From positions 1-25,000 of the forward strand of contig NW_022204636.1 in the NCBI RefSeq assembly GCF_008831285.2: a stretch of 25,000 nucleotides of DNA. Direction: 5' to 3'. A model generated the notes under the pieces. That model saw only the letters and a list, made by a program, of their open reading frames with translations. It was not told the DNA's origin and did no database searches. Origin of the DNA: Nymphaea colorata (lineage: Eukaryota; Streptophyta; Magnoliopsida; Nymphaeales; Nymphaeaceae). Positions 9,101 to 17,661 of the stretch are shown here, in pieces. A program made the translations under genes and the position numbers. Every line of letters begins with the position of its first letter. The stretch's first letter is position 1.

Positions 9101-11252
9101 GAGTGCCCCAGTACTTGCTCTCCCTGATTTCTCTAAGGATTTCATAATTGAGACAGATGCTAGTGACGTAGGCGTCGGTGCAGTTCTGAGCCAAGAGGGC
9201 CACCCAATTGCGTTTATGTCGAAAGCCCTCACGGAGCGGGCCAAACCCTTTTCCACCTATGAAAAGGAGCTTTTGGCAATAGTCTTAGCAGTAGACAAGT
9301 GGAGGCCCTATCTGATTGGGCGAAGATTTGTGGTGAGAACGGACCACAGCAGTTTGAGGTACATGGTAAAGCAACGCGTCTCGACTCCTATCCAGCAGAG
9401 ATGGTTAGCCAAACTCCTTGGCTACGATTTCACGATAGAGTACAAGAAGGGAACCGAAAACTCTGCTGCAGACTCCTTGTCACGCATGCCAGAGCACTTA
9501 AAAACTCTTTCTGTGATTGAGACCGACCTTTGGGATAGACTAACTCAGGAGCAAGATCAGGATCTAACACTTAGGCTCCTCAAGCAGTCCATACGCCAGA
9601 ATCCAGAGTCTATTCCCCACTATTCGTTAAGAGGAGAAATACTCTGCAAGAAGCGACGAGCCTTGGTACCAAAGAACTCGCCTCTCAAGGTTGAGCTACT
9701 CAAACATTTTCATGACTCGAGCATTGCTGGTCACGAAGGCGTGGCTAAAACTATGGGGCGCATTAAGGCACAGTTTTGGTGGGAGGGAATGAAAGCAGAC
9801 GTGAGGGATTACGTGAAAGCCTGCCCTACCTGCCAACGTGAAAAATATGAGGCCATCAAGCCTCCAGGGCACTTGAACCCTTTGCCCATACCGGATAAGC
9901 CATGGGAAGATGTATCAATGGACTTCATTGATGCAATGCCCCGAGCTGAAGGGAAAGAGGCGGTGTTGGTCGTGGTGGATCGCTTAACCAAGTACAGCCA
10001 TTTTGTGGCCCTACCCAGAAACTACCATGGACCAATGGTTGCTAATGTTTACCAAGATCACGTTGGAAAGCTGCATGGTATGCCCAAGACCATTGTCTGC
10101 GATCGGGACTCGATCTTCCTCAGTGCTTTTTGGAGGGAGTATATGAGAATGGCGGGTACAGTGATCAACTTTAGCACCGCCCATCATCCTCAAACAGATG
10201 GGCAGAGCGAAGTAGTCAACAGGACACTGGAGACCTATCTGAGGTGTTACGCCGGAGAGAGACCCAACACCTGGGTCAAATATTTATCTTGGGCTGAGTG
10301 GTCCTATAACACCAGCCTCCATTCAGGAACCGGCATGACTCCCTATGAAGCCCTGTATGGTTGCCCGCCGAGTTATGTCCCGAGGTATGAGGTAGACACC
10401 GCAAGAGAAGATGAGGTCGATGTTGCCTTGAGAAACAGGGATGACATTCTAGCCACGCTAAAAAGAAACATCCAGAGGGCCCAGGCTAGAATGAAAAAGG
10501 CGCATGATAAGGGGCGTAGAGACAGAGAATTTGAGGTAGGCGACATGGTATGGTTAAAGAGGCTGCCCATGAAGCAGAAATCGTTGCTAGGACAGCCCTA
10601 TTCGAAGCTTCTGCCAAGATACTATGGGCCGTTTCGAGTTCTTCAGAAAATTGGTAAGGCAGCCTATCGCATAGCTTTGCCCCCTACAGCCCTTGTCCAT
10701 CCAGTATTCCATGTCTCTCGGTTGAAGCCGCATCATGGGCCAGTACCAGAGCAAGAGGAACCATTACCAGATGTTAGCCAACGCCCATATCGAATCCTAA
10801 AGCACCGATGGGTCACTAGAGATGGTAGAGCCCGCCACGAGGTTTTGATTGAATGGGAAGGAATCGATGGTGGTACCTCCTGGGAGTTGTTTGACAAGGT
10901 AAAATTCCAATTCCCTACAGGAGCTTGGGGACAAGCTCCATCTCAGGAGGGTGGATCTGATACGGGTCAACCTGCAGAGTGGCCTAGGGTAGCCACAGAT
11001 GTCGCTGAGAGCAGCCAAAGGGCGCGGGGCAAAACCGCCCTTCATGCGATTAAGGCCCTACAAGGCCAAGATGACTCAAGGCTGAGTCAAAAGGGAGGCG
11101 TAGTGCATCAGGTGCAGACCTTACAAACTGAACATATTCAGCTTAGAATCGATGCCGAGGGAGGAGCGGGAGGAGAGGCAACGGCTCTAAGCGAGGCTCT
11201 TGAGGACCAAGGCGAAAGGGGTCAAGTCCGAGTCCGGTCTAGTCCAACCTAG
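6156..11252 (+). CDS. Gag-Pol polyprotein of element A (intact, about 1698 aa)
   Basis: This single uninterrupted ORF encodes every enzyme needed for retrotransposition. I chose the ATG at 6156 because it has G at -3 and G at +4 and gives an M-V-K-K-K start like the M-A-K-K-K start of B; a TTG 18 nt upstream is not credible. In order: putative coiled coil (about residues 25-85); N/P/G-rich linker (about 85-210); Gag domain (about 215-370); Cys/His knuckle C429, C432, H440, C442; acidic linker; aspartic protease LDSGAT with D517; reverse transcriptase with FFDD at D855-D856; RNase H (ETDAS, D1001); integrase zinc-binding residues near H1186, H1193, C1223, C1226; integrase catalytic D1256, D1316, E1352 (DD35E); GPF module (1491-1493); chromodomain-like segment about 1543-1587 lacking some canonical aromatic residues. 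The frame then runs through the polypurine tract and about 97 further residues are encoded by the 3' LTR. Cleavage into mature Gag, PR, RT-RH and IN is expected from family knowledge. Confidence 0.95.
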   Translation: MVKKKQVVPEAPDVEAETSANEEQPSTEMEVYAVERMVHIENEVLKIRHEMSDYKKQLSKLNELDEIKEMMRVMTANQEALRRNNPDPPQPHVDKGKGILNGPPNVGPNPFHSQAGPSRPPPGGNNSNNGGFQAQPTNLNNYHGGHHNSSPDWENREPYGPQSSQYRSRFGGTQWENINSDRRWGDRGDREPPSWEPYRERQAAPRNQPRIPMVRIDFPRFNGKEPLDWIFQVEEYFTCQMIPDEEWLQTSILHFDGEARRWYRWLKLKEPVNTWGEFKEALMLRFGESSYVDYDIELRNLRQTASVQEYQAKFENLASMVDWTPKSLIAAFVGGLKEEIQIDIRAEPNTELRKCFAKARSIEDRQRKKQALYRQWRNPGTVRVREIPQPQKLLPAPPRKEEPKPAFKGRAPPVLTREEREELIKNKQCFWCKEKWDPTHKCKHIRVYTVLDDDADDEEDQSPMIEEIEELEAREEPQEQERPPLEGACHTMTDPNRPDAMRVIGQIGKRNVLVLLDSGATHNFVGDHLAQELNCTIEEHPTLKVLVANGECLPCTRKYANVELVLQKIPYTVDLLVVPLPSVDIILGVKWLKTLGRIWWDFSTMEMCLPKEGGGEEVVLRAVDPSLEPKAALKAIAVQRPAAWLVSVAEEVVAQEGSEEKVPEQIQKVLEEFKDIFEEPKGLPPPRSYDHRIVLTNGTEPVNVRPYRYGYAQKSEIERLVKEMRESNIIRPSSSPFSSPVLLVKKKDNTWRFCVDYRALNEATVKDRHPIPVIDELLDELSGARIFSKLDLRSGYHQIRMYEEDITKTAFRTHDGHYEFLVMPFGLTNAPATFQRCMNDVFRQFLRDFVLVFFDDILVYSQSIEQHVEHLRTVLRILRENTLFAKMSKCSFGQTSIGYLGHIVSHEGVRADPEKLQAMEQWPLPKDPRGMRGFLGLTGYYRRFIKGYGLIASPLTHMLKKGEFTRTEKAREAFVKLKAAMMSAPVLALPDFSKDFIIETDASDVGVGAVLSQEGHPIAFMSKALTERAKPFSTYEKELLAIVLAVDKWRPYLIGRRFVVRTDHSSLRYMVKQRVSTPIQQRWLAKLLGYDFTIEYKKGTENSAADSLSRMPEHLKTLSVIETDLWDRLTQEQDQDLTLRLLKQSIRQNPESIPHYSLRGEILCKKRRALVPKNSPLKVELLKHFHDSSIAGHEGVAKTMGRIKAQFWWEGMKADVRDYVKACPTCQREKYEAIKPPGHLNPLPIPDKPWEDVSMDFIDAMPRAEGKEAVLVVVDRLTKYSHFVALPRNYHGPMVANVYQDHVGKLHGMPKTIVCDRDSIFLSAFWREYMRMAGTVINFSTAHHPQTDGQSEVVNRTLETYLRCYAGERPNTWVKYLSWAEWSYNTSLHSGTGMTPYEALYGCPPSYVPRYEVDTAREDEVDVALRNRDDILATLKRNIQRAQARMKKAHDKGRRDREFEVGDMVWLKRLPMKQKSLLGQPYSKLLPRYYGPFRVLQKIGKAAYRIALPPTALVHPVFHVSRLKPHHGPVPEQEEPLPDVSQRPYRILKHRWVTRDGRARHEVLIEWEGIDGGTSWELFDKVKFQFPTGAWGQAPSQEGGSDTGQPAEWPRVATDVAESSQRARGKTALHAIKALQGQDDSRLSQKGGVVHQVQTLQTEHIQLRIDAEGGAGGEATALSEALEDQGERGQVRVRSSPT
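10945..10957 (+). other. Polypurine tract of element A
   Basis: AGGAGGGTGGATC lies immediately before the LTR TG and is the expected primer for plus-strand DNA synthesis. It is inside the gag-pol reading frame, just after the chromodomain. Element B has a matching ...GTGGTGGATC in the same place, so GGTGGATC next to the LTR is shared by both families. Confidence 0.75.
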
Positions 11253-14115
11253 GTCTTCGCTATACTCATGCACTTAGGGTCAGCCTAGGGCGAGCCTAGG
11301 CGAATTTCTGGTCTGAACCAAGGCCCACAGCGTGCGGGCTAAGGAGAGGACGAGTTAGGGACGAGACACTAAGTCTCGAGTTCGAGTTTGCTTGCGTTTT
11401 CTTTGATTTTAGAGTGCGCATTTGCTTTGGTAGTCAATTCCGTTTTGGATTTTGATTTTGGGTTGGATCAATTGTTTAGATCCGCTTTTTAATTCAGTAT
11501 TATAAATATTTAGAATTCTTTTGGATCTGTATGCAAAATTCGAGAATAGAAGTCATTTGTGTGAATCGACTCTCTCTCTTCTCCTCTACTCGAGTTCTCT
11601 CCCTCTCACGCGCGTCTCCTCTCCAAGCCACGTTCTTCTTCCTCCGTCTTACATTGGGGAATTTTCGATGCAACTTGCTGAAATTCCTCAAGCAACAGCA
11701 GCTATACCCGACGGTATTCTTCTCTCTTAGCCTTGATTTCTTCTTCTATTCTTCCCTAATCACTCAACCGAAGGGTTAGCCAAATGAAGAGCTTCCAAGC
11801 GTCCGGCGCAAGGTGCTTCTTCCCATGGATTTGTTCCCCACGTCTTCATCAACGGTAGCGGTGCAGCCTCCACGTCTCCACCCGTGAAGGTTAGAGGCCT
11901 CTTCGTACTGGGAAGACTTCATCCTCTAGGCGACTAGAAGGGTGAAGTATCCACTCCAGATTTGGGCTCTTAGAGGTAAGCGTCCATAACTCGATTGTAG
12001 GGGCGTGCAACGGCGTTAAGAGAGTTTAGGGGAGAGTTCGGCCAAGGGGAGTTCTTGCTGGAATCACAGCCAGCAAGCTAGCCTTTCCCACGGTGGAAAT
12101 CGTCCTTAAACTCGATTTTACGAGTCACGCACCTCCAGCTAGTTATTGTCGTTTAATTCTATGAGTTTCATTCGATTGTTTTAGTTTCTTTGAGCCAAGA
12201 AAGTTCAGATTTAGCCACTGCCTTGTCCTCCCTCTTGCTGGTCGAAATCAGAAAGAAAACAATAGAAAAGAAGGGCGAGAAAAATCAGAAAGAAAAGAAA
12301 AGAAAAAGAAAGACGCCCAAATGAAAAATTAAAGTAAAAGAAAGAGAGAATCGGCAAGAGGACTAGGCGCGGCCAGTTCTGGAAATTGGCCGGAATTGTC
12401 TAATTCCGGCCACTGCTGCATTGATTCCGGCATCACTCCATCCCGGGCTGCAAGTGTTCGAGTTATTCGTGTGTGCATTTGGGAGATTCCGGCCTCAATT
12501 GGGGAAAATCCGGCCACATTTGGGGAAAGCACTCTTGCGTCGTCACATTTGGGGATTTCGCATTTGTCTCACCCAAATCGGTAAGTGATTGCTTGACTTG
12601 GGCCCTTCGCCATCTCCACCACATATCTGTACACGTGGCATGATCGGGAGCACTTGGGAGAGAACCTTGGAGTGAAATCCTCCACATCCCTAGCTTGTAG
12701 CTAGTGGATCACATTTGGAAGGGGCGAGTTCTCTTTTGAGAGATCTTCTCCTACTTCGTAGGTGGCTGATCACCTTGTTGACTGCCACCTCCTCCTCCAT
12801 TTTAGCTAGGATATTGCCCAGCCACACACCTCATCAGCCAAATCGCCACCTCACCTATACACCTCACCAAGATCCCTAGCCTCTCTCCTACGTATTAGGG
12901 AGATAGCCCTTCTAGAACGCCACCTAGCCTAGAATCTTGGAGGACAATCCTATCATGGAATATTCTCCATATTCTTAGCCAACTCTACCCTACCCAATTA
13001 CCCCGAGCTCACCCGAACTTACCAAGTTACCACTTGCCTTTCCATTTCCATTTTCTCATCTACCCTAAACCGAGCCACTCAAACCCACCCTAGCTACTTT
13101 GTAGGAACCCTCATTTGAGTCCCTTCCCCACACCCGGTCAACCGAAGATTTTGACCGTAGGACCTACCTAGCCTACTCTACCTATGACCTAGCTCGCTGG
13201 CCAAACCTAGCCCGGGCCCACCTGGTCCCACCTGGTCCGAACCCACTCAGTCCAAGTCCCGCGCCTAGTTGGTTTCAACCTTAGCGCCAAGGAAGACCGC
13301 GGCATTGCTAGCCGCATCCTTGAAGTCTTTGGAACCGGCGGGCCTTGATCCAGCATATTCCGGCGACCTCCGGCCACCTCCGGCCACCTCTGCTCTTTTT
13401 CCGGCGACTCTCCGGCGTGGATTCCAGAAGGTCCCCCAGACATCCAGCAAGGCGTTGAAGTGCTCCTAGGCGATTCCGGCGGGGTGATCCTACTTCACGC
13501 GTCTCTTGGAACGGCTTGACTTCACTCACGGCCTCTTCTTTTGGAGTTCAGCTCTGCACCAGCCCTCTTCTTTCGTGTTGCTGGTAGTCCTCGAGTGTGG
13601 AATCTCACCTCGAGGCTTTTGACTGCTTAGCCAAGCTAGCCTTGGCCGGTACACTCTACTCCTCTCTTTAGACACGCGGGAGGTAGCATTTATTTCTGCA
13701 TTTTGCTTTCAGCCCGACCGTGAGGTCGTAGTTGTGCATAGAGGGACCTCCGCGGCACTGCGCCAAGGACACGACCTCGTGCCAGCACTAGCCTCCTACG
13801 GGTGGGTGTGGTTTGTGCGTTTAGGCGTGGTTTGCATGGTTTGCTTGAGTGAGTTTGAGTGATTTTTAACAAATGTATCGCTTCCGCTTGTATTAGCCTC
13901 GCATCTCTTAGATTTGTGTAGTAGGTTTTGCTTGGATTTGGGTATAGCCTCTCTTGTATTCCGCTACCTATCCGGGATTTTCTAAGTCGGGGTCCTGTCC
14001 GACTGGGTAGTGTCTTTGTTTTAATTTGTCTAGGAAGTCTTCTGGTTGGTCCAAGGTGATCGTGGGGGTAGGCACGGCCGTTGGTTTCAGACTTAGGTCG
14101 GCCACGGACAAGACC
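10958..14115 (+). repeat. Element A 3' LTR, last 6 bp displaced by element B
   Basis: This LTR matches 2796-5963 of the 5' LTR. Differences seen by eye are C to T near 12263, T to C near 12617, and two rather than three CCCACCTGGT units (13217-13236). The match ends at ...AAGACC (14115), where the 5' LTR would continue CTACCA. Instead TGATACGGAAC, the start of element B, follows. The first 295 bp encode the C-terminal tail of the A polyprotein. It repeats the hairpins at 12387-12412 and 13985-14004 and the TATA-like box at 11501-11508. The last five bases, AGACC (14111-14115), are the candidate left target-site duplication of B. Confidence 0.95.
11501..11508 (+). promoter_or_regulatory. TATA-like box in the A 3' LTR
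   Basis: This TATAAATA copy is identical to the one in the 5' LTR, 249 bp after the gag-pol stop codon. In a 3' LTR such a promoter could drive read-out transcription into downstream DNA, here element B. Confidence 0.5.
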
Positions 14116-14986
14116 TGATACGGAACTCCCTAGGACTAGGCCGGGACTAGCCTTGATTGCTGCCGAATCCCATCAACTACCACAGGCCGATAGCGCTAAG
14201 CTTGTCTGCGCGAACCCTTTGTCGCCAGATGGGCATGAGAGACTTGGTAAGGGTGAGACTTGGCCACTGAGTGTAAGGGGCAGAGAGGCTTTACTAACTG
14301 TGAATGGTGCAGCTTGTAGCGCTAATAACGCCACACAAGGCCTAACGTCACACCAGGTAATCGTCGGAGGCATGCCACTGCCGGCCACAGGCGCAGCACA
14401 ACTCCGGGGCACGGCCGAGCGCACAGCCGAGGGACATCGCCGACTACCGGGCATCGAGGACGCAGACGGGTGCCGCGCGCAGGAGAGCGTCGACGCTGGA
14501 GGTCACCTGGAGCATTGTGAGGTTGTAGCGAGCGAGGACGCTATCAGAGTGCACAGCGGAAACCTTAGAGAGGCTAACGAGCGGGCACCACCATCACCAC
14601 TAGCAGCAGCAGCACTCGGGCGGGTGGCCGATCCTTGTTCCGAGGGTATCACGCACGGAGGTCATTCCAGCGAGGACAGCATTTTTCTTAGGGAGGCTAG
14701 CCGATGCAGTGAGCTGGAGTTGTCCGGGCCCAGCTGACCGACCTAGCCACACATGCCCAGTGGACCGAGACTGAGTTGGAGGAGTTTTCAGCCCCAAGCC
14801 GACCATTTCAGGCCGAGACGGAGTGATTACAGCATTACGGGTCAGTCGGAGCGGTTTTGACAGGATCCCGTCTTAGGACCCGATCCAAATCCAGCGTTTT
14901 TAGTAGGAACCGGTTTCATTTTTAGTTATGTTTCAGTTTTGTACCGACCCGGTTCGAGACATAGACCGAACCGAGTCATGCTACAC

Positions 14987-14994
14987 TTTAAATA
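14987..14994 (+). promoter_or_regulatory. TATA-like box of the B 5' LTR promoter
   Basis: TTTAAATA lies 250 bp after the stop codon of the LTR-encoded frame, almost the same spacing as in A (249 bp). A C/T-rich patch lies 70-130 bp downstream. The second copy is at 23358-23365. It is weaker than the A box as a consensus match. Confidence 0.5.
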
Positions 14995-16154
14995 GTGTCT
15001 TTGTGAAGTTAACCCTAAGTTGTTAATGATTTTTGGACAAAGTTTCTAATAGAAACAGGTTTCTCTTCACCCGCGCGTTTCTTGCGCCTCCATCTTCTTC
15101 TTCCTCCCCATTTCTGTGTGAAACATCTGAGGTTCTTCTCCAGCCTCCTCAGATTCATCAATGGCGGATTGGCAACCCGACATTATCCCACACCCTCCGC
15201 TGGTTTTCTCTACTAGGAGGTGAAACGAAGCAAGCAGCCGGCGGGTTGTCTTCTTCATCGTCTACCCGAGCAGAAGCAAAGGTGAATGCCGTGCGGACTC
15301 CTCAGCCACAGGGGTGTCGAGAGGCGTCATCCACCATCCGGAAGGCATTCTCCAGCCTTCGCGCAATGCCTACACGGCGGTGTGAAGATCTGAGATGCAT
15401 TTGATCGTCCGTTCAGCAGAAATACAGCTAAGTGTGTTTTTCCAGCGTCATTTCCTCTCGTAGTGACTGTAAATCGCCTCCCCAATTCGTTTGTATGCCG
15501 TGGGATCCTTCTGGAATCCGTGAGGATGATCTGAAGAAGGATCGAAGCGAAGGAGGATGGGTTTGGGGGTCGTTTGGAGGATGATCGAGCCTCTTTTTGA
15601 GCATTCGGTTGAAACAGGCCTACCACAGCCAGTCTCAATCCGAGCTTAAATCGAAGGGTCAATCGGCCATAACTTTTGGGGATTTTGATACTGTTCGCTT
15701 CCCACCGAACCAAGCTTTCTATAGGAAGTGGAATCGCGTCAATCCGTTCAGTATTGAGTGAGTTACGAGCTTGAGAAGTCGGAGTAGGTTCTGTCACGCA
15801 ATTCCGCCGACCAGTTCCTGTTTCCGGCGACATTTCCGGCGATCCAACCGTTGGATCTTCACGATTCCGGTGCCATTAGATTCCCAACATACCTGAGATC
15901 ATCTCCACCAAATTTGACGTCGATCGGAATGTAGATGGCGTTTCTGGAGGCGACGGTCTGAATCTGGCGGGAATCGGCGGCGAGCATCCCTGTTTCTCCG
16001 CCACAGGCGGCTGTAACCCAATATTCGCTTAGAACATTGGGAATGCAGCATCACCGGGTGATCTATTGACTTTAGCTTGTTCCAAATTTAATTATCTGTC
16101 GATTGCAAGTGGTTTCATCTCTTGATTTGATCGCATTGAGGCGGAGTGGCGATA

Positions 16155-16630
16155 TGAAGACCTGTGGCTGTTCTTCTGCACGACGGCTCTTCCTGAAACA
16201 GGCGACAGAACTACAGCGACTTTGAGGGATCAACGACTGGGGTCTAGACAGCTCAGATTCAGCTCAAATTTGGAGCGTCTACGCCTGGGCTAGTGGTCTT
16301 GCTACAGTCCAAATTTCAGGATTTTTGGAGGTGTCTATGAATTGTTATGATTTTTCCATCGAAGACCTCTCCAGCAGTCCTGAAGCTGTTCTGCGCCTGA
16401 TACATTTCTGAACGAAGGACAGAACGTGCGCGATTTTCAGAGCTCAACGACCTGGCCTTAAACTCGTCGGATTTGGCTCAAACTTGGAGCGTCCACTCCT
16501 GTGGATGTCTACTTGTTTCTGACCAAGTTTGGGGATTTTTGGAGACTCCTGTGATTTTATACGAATTTTAGACTGGAGGCCACTCTCTGCCAGCGCCTGA
16601 ACCTGTCTTCTTCGTTTTCCAGAACAGAGG
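16155..16630 (+). repeat. Degenerate 214-bp direct duplication inside the B LTR
   Basis: Three landmarks recur with exactly 214-bp spacing: GACAGAAC at 16204 and 16418, TTGGAGCGTC at 16270 and 16484, and GGATTTTTGGAG at 16319 and 16533. Intervening sequence is similar but clearly diverged, so the duplication is much older than this insertion. A third partial unit may begin near 16590. The same structure is in the 3' LTR from about 24526 to the window end. Confidence 0.75.
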
Positions 16631-17484
16631 CCAAGCCTCGACGCTACCCCGATCTCGTTTTCTTCGATATTGGGGAAACGAGTATCTCTGGTGATTTCAG
16701 CTCCTTGAATCCCTCGTTTTCCTTTCATTATATCCTGGATTTGATTGTGCTTGCACTTGTTTTGGCGGAGCATACCCCTGCTGCAACGAGGATGGGCTGC
16801 AACCTGTTAGCATAGACTGCAACAGTCCGTGAGCCGCAACCTTGGAGTTGAAGGGTGCTCGTCGACACCAGTTCGACGCCTGCTTCCCCCTTAACATCAT
16901 ACAAAGAGGGGTTTAGATCGCATCTTGTGAGGCATTTCATACTTTGGCTCTGTTGTTCGATTACTGTTTTGCTGTAACAGTAATCCGTGCTTCCCTTGTT
17001 GCTGAGGTGAACCGTGAGCCATCAAGCGACCGGTGAGTTGGGGTCGTGGAGCTTGCTGTCCAGCTTGGGCGAGGAGGCATTTGCTGAGTACCGAGGCTTA
17101 GTTTCTGGTTTTCCAGCCTCGGTGGATAGCTCGGACTAGCTTCGAGGAGGTTTGTACCCTGTCCCACTATAGCACGGGGAGGGTGTTCTTGCTTACAAAC
17201 CCGCCTACACGGCGCGCGGCATAGTGAGGTCCTCGGAGGCTCGTTCAGCCGACGACACACCTCCTTGCGGCTTGGCCACCTAGGGGTTGAGGGTGTGGTT
17301 TGTGCGCTTAGGCATGTATGCTTTTTATGAATGCTTGGATGTGAATGTGGTTGAGTGAGGTGAGCGTTTAAGTTGTATCGTCGCGGTTGTATTAAGCCTT
17401 GAGCCCCTTAGCATTCTTGTAGTAGGATTGGCTATTTGGGTTCGGGAAACACTCTTGTAATTCTGTCCTAACTTGGGAAATTAA

Positions 17485-17503
17485 GCCGGGGTTGCTGTCC
17501 GGC
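17485..17503 (+). other. U5 hairpin of element B
   Basis: GCCGG (17485-17489) pairs with CCGGC (17499-17503) around the loop GGTTGCTGT, about 120 bp before the LTR end. It is the counterpart of the A hairpin at 5833-5852 and differs by one compensatory pair change. Confidence 0.6.
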
Positions 17504-17626
17504 AGGGAAAGAGTGTAAAGTCTTCTTAATACTTAGCCTATTCGGAGCCTGCCCCAAGAGATCTTGGGAAGGGAGTTCGGCATTCGGCAGCGAGCTTAGG
17601 CAGTCCTAGCCGGGTTCCCACCAGTT

Positions 17627-17638
17627 TGGTATCAGAGC
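17627..17638 (+). other. Primer-binding site of B (initiator Met-tRNA)
   Basis: TGGTATCAGAGC, a 12-nt complement of the initiator methionine tRNA 3' end, lies 3 nt past the LTR end exactly as in A. Only 23 nt separate it from the gag-pol start codon. Confidence 0.93.
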
Positions 17639-17661
17639 ACCTTGGGGCTGATTGAGCAGCT

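Larger units (their letters stand above)
14116..17623 (+). repeat. Element B 5' LTR (3508 bp)
   Basis: The left edge is fixed by the repeat of TGATACGGAACTCCC at 22487 and by the break in the A LTR. The right edge is CCCACCA, 3 nt before the PBS. Bases 14116-14737 hold the open frame that forms the end of the B polyprotein in the 3' copy. A TATA-like TTTAAATA is at 14987-14994, preceded by a CGGTTCG/CGAACCG dyad (14950-14973). A pyrimidine-rich leader follows (about 15060-15150), then the perfect inverted repeat GATCCAA/TTGGATC (15841-15857), a degenerate 214-bp internal duplication (about 16155-16630), and a U5 segment similar to A with a shared 16-mer at 17291-17306 and a hairpin at 17485-17503. 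The 15327-15833 reverse-strand ORF (168 codons) resembles nothing I recognise and is probably fortuitous. Confidence 0.95.

Noticed and set aside
14081-14737. 218-codon forward ORF starting in the end of the A LTR
   Set aside because: It fuses A LTR sequence to the B LTR across the insertion junction. Only the part from 14116 is meaningful, as the 5' copy of the B polyprotein tail.
15033-15404. 123-codon forward ORF in the B leader
   Set aside because: It needs a TTG start and is serine-rich because it overlaps a pyrimidine-rich leader. I recognise no domain. It is interesting only if ribosome profiling supports it.
15327-15833. 168-codon reverse-strand ORF in the B LTR (repeated at 23698-24204)
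   Set aside because: It is antisense to the element and has no recognisable domain. Its repetition only reflects the two LTR copies.
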